This document shows, piece after piece, positions 17,569 through 25,820 of a DNA stretch of 64,000 bases (its first letter is position 1; each line of letters begins with the position of its first letter). Origin of the DNA: Streptomyces acidiscabies (lineage in GTDB: Bacteria > Actinomycetota > Actinomycetes > Streptomycetales > Streptomycetaceae); NCBI RefSeq assembly GCF_020010905.1, contig NZ_JAGJBY010000002.1, positions 3,720,001 to 3,784,000 on the forward strand, written 5' to 3'. The notes below the pieces were generated by a model, which searched no databases, had not been told where the DNA came from, and saw only the letters and a program-made list of their open reading frames with translations. The translations under genes were made by a program, and so were the position numbers.

Positions 17569-18393
17569 ATGACGACAGACCCCGTGACGACCCCCGCCCC
17601 CGTGGCCGAGGAGGTCGGCCGGATGTACGACCGCATGACCCTGCTCGCCGCCGACCTCGTCGGGGGCGACGGCTTCAACGCCCACCTCGGGTACTGGGAC
17701 ACCCCGGACAGCGCGCTCACCTACGACGAGGCCACCGACCGGCTCACCGACGTCATGACCGACCGCCTGCGCATCGGCGCCGGATCCCGGCTGTTGGACG
17801 TCGGCTGCGGGGTGGGCGCCCCGGCGGTACGGATCGCGCGCCGGACCGGTGCGGAGATCGTCGGCATCTCCGTCAGCGGCGAACAGGTCGCCCGCGCCCG
17901 GCAGTTGGCCGCCCAGCTCCCGGGGCAGGTCGCCTTCGAACAGGCGGACGCCATGCAACTGCCGTACGAAGACGACTCGTTCGACGCGGCCTTCGCCCTC
18001 GAATCCATGCCGCACATGCCCGACCGGCCGCACGTCCTACGGGAGGTGAGGCGCGTCCTGCGTCCCGGCGGGCGGGTCGTCCTCACCGACTTCTTCCGCC
18101 GTCCCGCACCCTCGGACGGCGCCCGCGCCCTGCACGAGACGATGGGCTCGACCAGCGCGCGACTCGACGACTATCCGGCCCTTCTGCGGTCGGCGGGACT
18201 GGAGTTCGTGGAGATGCTGGACATCACCGACGAGACCGTTCCCCGGTCGTTCACCGAACTCGCCGAACGCGCACGGGCGTTGGACATCCCGCCCGACGAC
18301 ACCGAAGCCCGCTGCTACTTCGACCCGCAGGCCGTGATCGACCCCGCCCTGCTCGGTTACCTCCTGGTCGTCGCCCGACGCCCCCTCGCATGA
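17569..18393 (+). CDS. SAM-dependent methyltransferase, macrolide O-methyltransferase-like
   Basis: The 274-residue protein opens VAEEVGRMYDRMTLLAADL and has motif I LLDVGCGVGAPA, EQADAMQLPYEDDSFDAAF and VLRPGGRVVLTDFF. This layout is shared with AveD/RapM-like and rifamycin O-methyltransferases, which methylate hydroxyls on large secondary metabolites. The GAGGAGG ribosome-binding site is strong. The last four bases overlap the next P450 gene (ATGA). It is the first gene of a tight operon of methyltransferase, P450, Rieske oxygenase and VOC protein. Confidence 0.87.
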   Translation: MTTDPVTTPAPVAEEVGRMYDRMTLLAADLVGGDGFNAHLGYWDTPDSALTYDEATDRLTDVMTDRLRIGAGSRLLDVGCGVGAPAVRIARRTGAEIVGISVSGEQVARARQLAAQLPGQVAFEQADAMQLPYEDDSFDAAFALESMPHMPDRPHVLREVRRVLRPGGRVVLTDFFRRPAPSDGARALHETMGSTSARLDDYPALLRSAGLEFVEMLDITDETVPRSFTELAERARALDIPPDDTEARCYFDPQAVIDPALLGYLLVVARRPLA

Positions 18394-19565
18394 CCACCGT
18401 GACCCAACTCCCCTTCGAACAAGGGGACCCGCTACGGATGGCGGCCCGGCTGCGCGAACTCCAGGACCAGGGAACGGTGCACCGGGTCCGTACGGCGATG
18501 GGCGACCCGGCCTGGCTGGTCACCGGCCACGAGCACGTCCGGAACCTGCTGGACGACGACCGGCTCGGCCGCACTCACCCCACCCCCGAGACCGCCGCGC
18601 GCACGGACGAGACCCTCTTCAACGGCCTGCTCGGCGACTTCGCCACCGAGGCCGCCGACCACGCCCGCATCCGCTCCCTGCTGCGCCCGCACTTCTCCCC
18701 CCGGATCATGCGGGACCTCACACCCCGCGTCGAGACCTTGACCGCGCGCCTGCTGGACGACCTCGCCGAGCACGGCCCCCCGGTCGACCTGCACGCCACA
18801 CTCGCCGTCCCGCTGCCGATCCTCGTCATCTGCGAACTCCTCGGCGTCCCCTACGAGGACCGCGACCGCTTCCGCGCCTGGACCGACGCCGCCGCCACCC
18901 TCGGCGACCCGGCGAGCTGCGAGCGGGGGATGCTCGAACTCTTCGGGTACGGCCGCGAGTTGGTCGCCCGCAAGCGTGCCGAACCCGGCGACGACGTGAT
19001 CTCCCGGCTGGTCGCGACCGAGGGCGTCCCGGACGACGAGATCGCCGGGCTGTCGATGGCCCTGCTGTTCGCCGGGCACGAGACGACCGTCGTCCATATC
19101 GGCCTGGGCGTCCTGCTGTTGCTGACGAACCCGGAGCAGTGGCGGGCGCTGGTGGACGACCCCTCGCTGATCCCCGGCGCGGTCGAGGAACTGCTCCGCG
19201 CCTCGGTGAAGGGGACGGGCGGCGGCATTCCCCGGTACGCGCGCGAGGACCTGGACATCGACGGCACGGCCGTCCGCGCCGGTGACCTCGTCCTGCTCGC
19301 CAACAGCTCGGCCAACCATGACCCTTGCGTCTTTCCGGACCCGCACCGGCTCGACATCACGCGCCGGGCGGCGGGGCACGTCACGTTCGGTCACGGGGGC
19401 CGGTACTGCCAGGGGGCGCCGGTGGCGCGGATCGAACTCGGGGTGGTGCTGGGGCAGTTGGCGAGACGGTTCCCGACGCTGGAACTGGCCGTGGAACCCG
19501 ATGAGTTGACGATGCGCCAGAACACCTTGACCGGCGGGCTGGCCGAGCTGCCGGTGCGGTGGTGA
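18390..19565 (+). CDS. Cytochrome P450, class I bacterial type
   Basis: The 391-residue protein carries I-helix LLFAGHETTVVH, ExxR EELLRASVKG and heme loop FGHGGRYCQGAPVARIE with the cysteine ligand. The loop has GGRYCQ where many relatives have a hydrophobic residue before the cysteine. It overlaps the methyltransferase upstream (ATGA) and the Rieske gene downstream (GTGA), so the three are made together. Family members oxidise polyketide or terpenoid skeletons; the exact position cannot be predicted. Confidence 0.9.
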   Translation: MTTVTQLPFEQGDPLRMAARLRELQDQGTVHRVRTAMGDPAWLVTGHEHVRNLLDDDRLGRTHPTPETAARTDETLFNGLLGDFATEAADHARIRSLLRPHFSPRIMRDLTPRVETLTARLLDDLAEHGPPVDLHATLAVPLPILVICELLGVPYEDRDRFRAWTDAAATLGDPASCERGMLELFGYGRELVARKRAEPGDDVISRLVATEGVPDDEIAGLSMALLFAGHETTVVHIGLGVLLLLTNPEQWRALVDDPSLIPGAVEELLRASVKGTGGGIPRYAREDLDIDGTAVRAGDLVLLANSSANHDPCVFPDPHRLDITRRAAGHVTFGHGGRYCQGAPVARIELGVVLGQLARRFPTLELAVEPDELTMRQNTLTGGLAELPVRW

Positions 19566-20587
19566 CGGGCGTGGCGCTTCTCCTCGGACGCCGGCATCTG
19601 AAGCTGTTCCGGCACGGCGCGGGGGCGACACCTGCCACCTTCGACGAAGTGGCCCCCCTGCCCCACCCCGACGGCTGGTTCTGCCTCGCCCTCAGCCACG
19701 AGATCCGCCCCGGCGCCCTCCTCACCCGCCGCCTCGCGGACGCGGACGTCGTCCTCGCCCGAGGCGCGAGCGGCGTCCTGCGCGCCCTGCACCCCCACTG
19801 CCCCCACCTCGGCGCGCACCTCGGCGTCCTGGGCGAGGTCTCCGGCGACGAGATCACCTGCGGATTCCACCGGTTCACGTTCAGCCTCGACGGCCCCTGC
19901 CTGCGCACCTCGTACAAACACCCCGCGCCCCGCGCCACGCTCGGTACGCTGCACGTGCGCGAGAGTGGCGGCCTCGTCCTCGTGTGGCACGGCCAGGAAC
20001 CCCCGTCCTGGGAACCCCCGGCGATCCCGGCCGACGGCTGGCAGCGCCCGCGCGGGACGATGTACGAGGTCGCGAGCCACCCGCAGCAGATGACCGAGAA
20101 CGTCATCGACTTCGGCCACCTGGAACAGCTACACGGCGCGACCCTCGCGAGGACACCGGACGTGGCGTTCGACGGCCCCAGCTGCACGGGCGGATTCCAG
20201 GTCGTCAGCACACTCCCGCGCATCGGACGGGTCGAGACGGAGTACACGTTCGCCGTCCACGGCCTCGGCCTGACCGTCATCGAATGTGCCCTGCCCTTCG
20301 GCGCCGCCCGCACCAGGTTCTTCGCCCTGCCCACCCCGGTCGGCCCCTGGCGGACCCAGTTCCGGTTCGCGGCGACGGCGACGACCGGCTCGTACGGCCC
20401 GCTGGGCACCCTGGGCGCGCGCCTCCTGCGGGAGGTCTTCTACGCCGTCCACGCCACCGGCAGCCTCCCGGACCTGCCGGTGTGGCAGTACCAGGCGTAC
20501 CGGCGCACGCCGCGCCTGGCCGCCGGGGACGGGCCGATCGGCAAGTACCGGAAGTGGGCCGAGCAGTTCTACCCCGCCGAGCAGTAG
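19562..20587 (+). CDS. Rieske non-heme iron oxygenase, sterol-oxygenase-like
   Basis: The 341-residue protein has a Rieske [2Fe-2S] motif with CPH and, 17 residues on, CGFH (~79-102). The mononuclear iron site is in ENVIDFGHLEQLHG (~180). The opening PDGWFCLALS and the iron-site wording resemble KshA and cholesterol 7-desaturase-type enzymes, which act on sterols and other large lipids. The start is GTG 19562, overlapping the P450 stop; GTG 19559 is an alternative. No dedicated reductase gene is present. I infer oxidation or desaturation of a hydrophobic polycyclic substrate. Confidence 0.85.
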   Translation: MTGVALLLGRRHLKLFRHGAGATPATFDEVAPLPHPDGWFCLALSHEIRPGALLTRRLADADVVLARGASGVLRALHPHCPHLGAHLGVLGEVSGDEITCGFHRFTFSLDGPCLRTSYKHPAPRATLGTLHVRESGGLVLVWHGQEPPSWEPPAIPADGWQRPRGTMYEVASHPQQMTENVIDFGHLEQLHGATLARTPDVAFDGPSCTGGFQVVSTLPRIGRVETEYTFAVHGLGLTVIECALPFGAARTRFFALPTPVGPWRTQFRFAATATTGSYGPLGTLGARLLREVFYAVHATGSLPDLPVWQYQAYRRTPRLAAGDGPIGKYRKWAEQFYPAEQ

Positions 20588-20595
20588 GAGTACCC

Positions 20596-21039
20596 ATGCC
20601 GTTCACGACATGCATCAGCGTCCGGGACACCGCCGCCAGCATCGCCTTCTACGAGTCCCTCGGATTCCAGGTGGACTCCACGATCGCGCGCCCCGGCGAC
20701 GACGTCCATCTCCTGCTGCACCAGGGCGAGTTCTGCGGCCTGCTCTACAGCAACGCCGACCTCAAGGAGTGGCTGCCCCCGCTCGCCGATACGCCCATCG
20801 GCCTCGCCGGGATGCTCTATCTGACCGTCGACGACTTCGACGCCTTCCACGACCGCGTCGCCCGCAAGGCCGAGATCCTCAAAGGCCCGTTGACGGACGA
20901 CGTGGGCCAACGCGTCTTCTACTTCCGGGACATCGACGGGTACGTCATCGGCATCCACGACAACACGGCTTTCCAGGCGAGCGAGTTGGCCGGGAACCTC
21001 ACAGCAGGCAGGCCATCAGACTCCGCGTCTCCACATTGA
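20596..21039 (+). CDS. VOC-fold (glyoxalase/bleomycin-resistance) protein
   Basis: The 147-residue protein opens TTCISVRDTAASIAFYESLG and ends near DIDGYVIGIHD, the two halves of a VOC domain. The ribosome-binding GGAG overlaps the Rieske stop codon, so translation is coupled. Its last 41 bases run over the end of the convergent 2,3-dehydratase gene, so the C-terminal ~13 residues may be recent. In this context it might isomerise an intermediate or bind the product for self-protection. I cannot choose between them. Confidence 0.8.
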   Translation: MPFTTCISVRDTAASIAFYESLGFQVDSTIARPGDDVHLLLHQGEFCGLLYSNADLKEWLPPLADTPIGLAGMLYLTVDDFDAFHDRVARKAEILKGPLTDDVGQRVFYFRDIDGYVIGIHDNTAFQASELAGNLTAGRPSDSASPH

Positions 21040-22348
21040 CGTAATACCCCATCCGCATCAGCCGGTTGAGCAACCCCAACGTCATCCAACGGTAGTTGGG
21101 CGGCGCCTCGACCGTCAGATCGTCGGGGACCCGGACGACGAGGTGCCGTGTGTCGGCGTTCTGGAAACGCCCGCCGTCCTCGGACTGCACGCTGTCGAGG
21201 ACCGTCCACGACGGATCGCGGTCCAACAACTCGGCCAGCGGCGGCAGATCGGCCAGCCCCCGGTACGTGCCCGGCGTCAGCTGGACCGTCGGGGCCAGCT
21301 CCACCCGGTCCGTGGCACCCGGCTGGGCCATCGCCTGGACCAGGAACTGGAGTGTCCCGTCGCGGAGTTGGCAGACGAACGCGGCGACGTTGCCGGGGTT
21401 GGGCCGCAGCATCGGCTGAGTCCAGGAGGTCACCTCGCGGCTGGTCGCCCCGACGGACAGGCCGACGATCTGGAAGTAACGGCCCTCCTCGTGCCGGACG
21501 CTGTGCCCGTCGCAGATCCAGCCCGGCATGTCACGCAGGCTGATGCGCCGCACGTCCAGATCGAACCGCGCCTTCTGGTCGATGAGCCAGGTCATCGCCG
21601 CCGCGACGTCACCGTCCGAGGTCTGCCGCTGATGCGACCGGACGACGTCCGTGTCCGGTGGTCCGGCGTAAGTGATGGTGGAGAGCACGGTCCGCGCGTT
21701 CATGTTCACCCGGTCGCCCAGCGCGAGCATCCGCCGCAACTGCCCCAGCGTCAGCCAGGTGAACTCCTCCCCGACCGGCACCTCTTCGTGCTCAGGGATC
21801 TCCACGATCATGTTGCGGTTCCTCTTGTAGAGGTACCAGGAGGAATGCTCGGACAGGAGTTGGTCGAAGACGACCGGGCGCGAGCCGGGGCGCAGGAAGT
21901 AGTCCAGGTACGGCGTCGACCTCCCGCCGTGCACCCGCTCGTAGTTGCTGGGCGTCGCCTGCACGGTCGCGGAGTACTGGACCAGCGCCGTGTTGCCGGG
22001 CTCCATCTTGGCCTGCATCAGGAAGTGGTGGACGCCGTCGATGCGCTTGACCAGGATGCCGAGGATCCCGATGTCGGGCTGCACGATGACCGGCTGGCAC
22101 CACCGGGGCGTCGTACCGAAGGTCGTGCGCACGGACAGCCCCTCGACCGTGAAGAACCGGCCCGAGACATGGCCGAGTTGATGCCCGAGGCGCCAGTTCG
22201 TGAGGGAGTCCAGCGGAACCTGCTCCACCCGGAACGCGGACGCGGCGGCGCGTTCGCGCAGGAAGGCTTCCGGGTCCGGCGTCAGCGGGCTCTCGGCCGT
22301 ACGCACCGAGGACAGGAAGTCCCGGGCGCCGCTGATCAGAACCGACAT
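20999..22348 (-). CDS. NDP-hexose 2,3-dehydratase
   Basis: The 449-residue protein is a clear member of the EvaA/TylX3 type. It has the internal duplication of the family: GHVSGRFFTVEGLSVRT in the first half matches HEEGRYFQIVGLSVGAT in the second, each followed by a QP and an FLMQAK or FLVQAM strand. It removes the 2-hydroxyl of NDP-4-keto-6-deoxyglucose to give the 3,4-diketo-2,6-dideoxy intermediate. Its ATG at 22348 lies inside the last 13 bases of the ketoreductase gene. The sugar activation enzymes (NDP-glucose synthase, 4,6-dehydratase) are not here and must come from elsewhere. Confidence 0.92.
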   Translation of the reverse strand: MSVLISGARDFLSSVRTAESPLTPDPEAFLRERAAASAFRVEQVPLDSLTNWRLGHQLGHVSGRFFTVEGLSVRTTFGTTPRWCQPVIVQPDIGILGILVKRIDGVHHFLMQAKMEPGNTALVQYSATVQATPSNYERVHGGRSTPYLDYFLRPGSRPVVFDQLLSEHSSWYLYKRNRNMIVEIPEHEEVPVGEEFTWLTLGQLRRMLALGDRVNMNARTVLSTITYAGPPDTDVVRSHQRQTSDGDVAAAMTWLIDQKARFDLDVRRISLRDMPGWICDGHSVRHEEGRYFQIVGLSVGATSREVTSWTQPMLRPNPGNVAAFVCQLRDGTLQFLVQAMAQPGATDRVELAPTVQLTPGTYRGLADLPPLAELLDRDPSWTVLDSVQSEDGGRFQNADTRHLVVRVPDDLTVEAPPNYRWMTLGLLNRLMRMGYYVNVETRSLMACLL

Positions 22349-23265
22349 GCCAACTCCCGTGCCATCAGGGCGAATCCGGCGGCCGGGGGCAGCGGGTCGA
22401 AGTCGACGAGGGAGCGCAGCAGCGACGCGTCCACGATCAGATCACCGGTGTCGGTCCCGGAACTCGGTCCCGTCTCGACGGGGATGTGCCGCTCCGTCGC
22501 GGCGGACACCAGGTCGACCACCTCGGCGACCGAACACCCCACGCCGGAGCCGATGTTGACGGTCCCCGGCAACTCCCCGCGCAGGGCGAGCAGTTCGAGG
22601 ACGGCCAGGACGAGGTCGTCCACGTGCAGGAAGTCCCGGCGCTGTTCACCGGTCCCGTGCAGCACGAACGCCTTCCCGGTCAGCGCGCAGCGGAACGCCG
22701 CCGACACCACGCCCTGCCCCCGCGACTCCGGCAGCAGCCGGCCGTACACGTTGGAACAGCGCAGCGCGGTCGCCGGCAGGCCGTGCACCCGGCGGTAGAA
22801 GTCGAGGTACTCCTCGGCCGCCAGCCGCGACATGCCGTACGGGGAGACGGGGCGCGCGGGATGGGACTCGGTGCGCGGCCCGGGGCCCGGCGCGTAGACG
22901 CCGCCCGCCGAGGAGAGGAACACGACGTGGGTGGCGGGGCTGAGGGTGCGGACCGTCTCGCAGACGGTGACGATCAGCGACAGGGTCTCCACCACATCGG
23001 CCTCCGGCTCGTCCGCCGAGGGGACCGGGAAGCGGCCCCCGGCGGCGATGACGACCGAGTCGACACCGCGGGCGAGGACGGCCGGCAACTCCTCGGCCCC
23101 GTCGCCCCGCACGAACCGCAGCGGGTCCCGCCCGCGCAGCGCGTACGGATCGGAACGCCCGATCACGGTGACGTCCCACCCCCGGTCCACGGCCCCGAAG
23201 GCGAGCGCGCTCCCCAGGAATCCGGCGCCTACGACGGCGACCCGCGTGAGTGAAGTCATGGTCAT
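22336..23265 (-). CDS. NDP-sugar 4-ketoreductase / epimerase-family SDR with YxxxR
   Basis: The 309-residue protein is an extended SDR with the dinucleotide fold VVGAGFLGSALA at the N-terminus. It has VVFLSSAGGVY (catalytic Ser region), SPYGMSRLAAEEY (catalytic Tyr) and NVYGRLLP. The usual YxxxK lysine is replaced by arginine (YGMSR), which I confirmed in the codons. In the dideoxysugar context it should reduce the 4-keto group. I chose ATG 23265, with GAGGAGAGG upstream; ATG 23259 is possible. It is the first gene of a two-gene operon with the 2,3-dehydratase. Confidence 0.83.
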   Translation of the reverse strand: MTMTSLTRVAVVGAGFLGSALAFGAVDRGWDVTVIGRSDPYALRGRDPLRFVRGDGAEELPAVLARGVDSVVIAAGGRFPVPSADEPEADVVETLSLIVTVCETVRTLSPATHVVFLSSAGGVYAPGPGPRTESHPARPVSPYGMSRLAAEEYLDFYRRVHGLPATALRCSNVYGRLLPESRGQGVVSAAFRCALTGKAFVLHGTGEQRRDFLHVDDLVLAVLELLALRGELPGTVNIGSGVGCSVAEVVDLVSAATERHIPVETGPSSGTDTGDLIVDASLLRSLVDFDPLPPAAGFALMARELACRF

Positions 23266-23452
23266 CCGGTCCTCTCCTCGACCCACCCATCCGTTGTCCG
23301 TTCGGAGCACAGGGACCCCGCGGGAGCGCACGGGTTAACCCAAGTGCCGTAGCCGGGAACCCGATGTGAACTCGATCGGCCTATACGGATGTACGACCGG
23401 ACCCGGCCCCGGGAAAGGCTGGCGGCACCCCCGCACCCCCTTGGAGCCCCGC
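23266..23452. promoter_or_regulatory. Divergent promoter region between sugar-reductase and glycosyltransferase operons
   Basis: These 187 bases separate the two sugar operons. Ribosome-binding sites are visible at each end: GGAGAGG before 23265 and TTGGAG before 23453. I found no long dyad and no match to the palindrome at 11706. Confidence 0.35.
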
Positions 23453-24730
23453 ATGCGCGTAGTCCTGGCGGTCCTGCCCGTGAAAGCGCACCTCAACGCG
23501 GTGATCCCGCTCGCCTGGGCCCTGCGCGCCGCCGGACACGAGGTCGTGGTCACCGGCGACTGGGGCCCGGAGCGCGAGGCGGCCCGGCACATCGAGGAGG
23601 CGGGACTCACCGCCGTACCGCTCGGCGGCGAGGGCGACATCTCGCCCGTACGCCCCGGAGCCCACAACGAGTCCGGGTTCCTGGCCCTGGACCCCGACTC
23701 CGACGACCCCCGGGAGTGGGACCGCTTCCACGAAGCGCTGCGGTTCCTGTGCACGGAGGTGTACGCGCCGGACGTCCCCCTCGGCGAACGCCATGGCCTG
23801 CTGCGGAAACTCGTCGCGTTCACCGGCGCCTGGCGGCCCGACCTCGTCCTGTGGGACATGCTCATGTTCCCCGCGCCGGTCGCCGCCCGCCTCTGCGGCG
23901 CCGCCCACGGCCGGCTGCTCTGGGGCACGGACACCGTCGCCCTGCTCCGCGACCGCCTCCTCGAAACGGACCCGGAGACCGACGCGGACCCGGCGACCGA
24001 CCCCGGCGCCGACTGGCTCGGCCGGCTGCTCGCCCCGTACGGCCTGGAGTTCACCGCCGCGACCCTGCTCGGGGACTGGTCCGTCGACCTGAACCGCCCC
24101 CACCCCTACCCCGCGCACGGCACGACCGTCCCCGTCCGCCGCATCCCCTACGGCGGACCCGCCGAACTCACCCCCTGGCTCCACGAACCCCCGGCCCGCC
24201 CCCGGGTCGTCCTCACCCTCGGCATGACCCGGCAGGAGATCCGCTGCCACGAGACCGCGTTCCCGCTCGGCGACTTCCTGCGCGCTTCTTCAGATCTCGA
24301 CATCGACCTCCTCGTCACTCTGACGACCGACCAGCTCTCCGACCTCGCCCCGTACCCCGCCAACGTCCGGCCCGTCGGATACGTTCCCTTCGACCACCTT
24401 CTTCCGTCCTGCTCCGCGATCGTCCACCAGGGCGGGCGCGGCACCTTCGCCACGGCCGCCGCCTGCCGGGTTCCGCAGATCGTCGTACCGCAGCCCCTGT
24501 GGGACGAGGCGGCCACCGCGCGCCAGGTCACCGCGTACGGCGCCGGACTCGCGCTCGACCTGGCCGGGCTCGACGGGGAGGCCCTGCGCAAGGCGCTCGT
24601 GCGCGTCCTCGAAGAACCCGGCTTCCAGGAAGGGGCCGAGCTGCTGTACGACGATCTGACCGCCGACCCGCCGCCGACGGCCTGCGTGCCCCGCCTGGAG
24701 GAGCTGACCGCGCTCCACCGCGCCTCATGA
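23453..24730 (+). CDS. MGT-type (GT1) antibiotic glycosyltransferase
   Basis: The 425-residue protein has the GT-B layout of antibiotic glycosyltransferases. The acceptor half opens MRVVLAVLPVKAHLNAVIPLAWAL, and the donor half has VRPVGYVPFDHLLPSCSAIVHQGGRGTFATAA and VPQPLWDEAATARQV. The HxGGxGT loop binds the NDP-sugar pyrophosphate. Relatives such as EryCIII and DesVII need a P450-like helper, but all three P450s here keep their heme cysteine. It likely transfers the 2,6-dideoxysugar made by the neighbouring genes. Its stop overlaps the pyruvyl transferase start (ATGA). Confidence 0.9.
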   Translation: MRVVLAVLPVKAHLNAVIPLAWALRAAGHEVVVTGDWGPEREAARHIEEAGLTAVPLGGEGDISPVRPGAHNESGFLALDPDSDDPREWDRFHEALRFLCTEVYAPDVPLGERHGLLRKLVAFTGAWRPDLVLWDMLMFPAPVAARLCGAAHGRLLWGTDTVALLRDRLLETDPETDADPATDPGADWLGRLLAPYGLEFTAATLLGDWSVDLNRPHPYPAHGTTVPVRRIPYGGPAELTPWLHEPPARPRVVLTLGMTRQEIRCHETAFPLGDFLRASSDLDIDLLVTLTTDQLSDLAPYPANVRPVGYVPFDHLLPSCSAIVHQGGRGTFATAAACRVPQIVVPQPLWDEAATARQVTAYGAGLALDLAGLDGEALRKALVRVLEEPGFQEGAELLYDDLTADPPPTACVPRLEELTALHRAS

Positions 24731-25818
24731 CCGGCGCCCACTACCTCGTCTGCCCGGCCGGGATCCCCAACTACGGCGACGAAGTCATCGCGGCGACCTG
24801 GCTGCGCCACCTCGCCGGGACGGCCCCCGCGACCGACGTCGTCGTCGACTGCCTCTACCCCGAGACCGCCGCCGCCCACCTCGACGGCATCCACCCGCGC
24901 GCCCGCTTCACGAACACGCTGTGGAACCTGTGCCTGAGCCTGTGGCCCGAGGACGATCCGGCCGTCGTCTGCGCGTGGGTGACGGACGCGGTCCGGGACC
25001 CGGGCCTCGCGGATCTGTACGGGGCCCAGGTGATCCACCTCGCGGGCGGCGGCTACCTCAACGCGATCTGGCCGTACTTCGCCGGGCTCCCGGCGGGCAT
25101 CGTGACCGTCGCGGAGGCGAGTGGGGCGCGGACGGCGGCGACCGGGCAGGGGCTGTGGCCTCCGGCCGACGACAGCGGGCTGACCCGGTCCTTCCTCGAC
25201 CGCTTCGACGTCGTCGACGTACGGGACGCGGCGTCCGCCGAGTTCGCGGGACTCGCACCCCAAGATGCCTACTGCGACGACGTGTTCCTCGGAATGGGGC
25301 CCCAACTCCTGCGTACGGAAGGGGAGATGCCGGAGGTCATGGTGAGCGTCCAGTCGCTGCTGGCCGACAACTCGCCCGAGGACACGGCCCGTTACGTCGC
25401 CGAGGTGCTGCGTTCGTGGGATGCCACGGACGTCGGGCTGCTGGAGTGCTCGCCGGAGAAGGACCGGGACGTGCTCGACGCCGTCGAGAAAGAGGTGCCC
25501 GGGGTGCGCCGTTACGGTCTCGACGACGTCCTCGCGAACGGGCTGCCCGCACGGGCCGGTCAGCGGTGGCTCGGGACGCGGTTCCATCCGCACCTGGTGG
25601 CGGCTGCCGCGGGTGCGTACGGAGTGGGGCTGGTCGTGGGAGACGGGTACTACGGGACCAAGCATCAGTCGTTGATCGACGCCGGGTCCGGGTGGGGGCT
25701 GGTGCGCGTGCCCGAGATCCCTCCGCCGCCCGACTCCGGTGGTTTCAGCGGGGATCGGCTGGCGGAACTGCGCGCCGCCAAGCTGGCCGTCGCCGAGCGC
25801 GTGTACGGACGGAGCTGA
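24727..25818 (+). CDS. Polysaccharide pyruvyl transferase-family protein
   Basis: The 363-residue protein fits PF04230: GIPNYGDEVIAATWL at the N-terminus, IHLAGGGYLN, SVQSLLADNSPED and RWLGTRFHPHLVAAAAGAYGV at the C-terminus with the conserved RFHPH stretch. Family members attach pyruvate from phosphoenolpyruvate as a ketal to sugars of exopolysaccharide or cell-wall polymer. Finding it between a glycosyltransferase and a dideoxysugar reductase (ATGA overlap upstream, 2-base gap downstream) is unusual and suggests pyruvylation of the sugar or of the glycoside. A 2,6-dideoxysugar lacks O6, so a ketal would have to use O3/O4 or another sugar. The activity is inferred. Confidence 0.82.
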   Translation: MTGAHYLVCPAGIPNYGDEVIAATWLRHLAGTAPATDVVVDCLYPETAAAHLDGIHPRARFTNTLWNLCLSLWPEDDPAVVCAWVTDAVRDPGLADLYGAQVIHLAGGGYLNAIWPYFAGLPAGIVTVAEASGARTAATGQGLWPPADDSGLTRSFLDRFDVVDVRDAASAEFAGLAPQDAYCDDVFLGMGPQLLRTEGEMPEVMVSVQSLLADNSPEDTARYVAEVLRSWDATDVGLLECSPEKDRDVLDAVEKEVPGVRRYGLDDVLANGLPARAGQRWLGTRFHPHLVAAAAGAYGVGLVVGDGYYGTKHQSLIDAGSGWGLVRVPEIPPPPDSGGFSGDRLAELRAAKLAVAERVYGRS

Positions 25819-25820
25819 CG

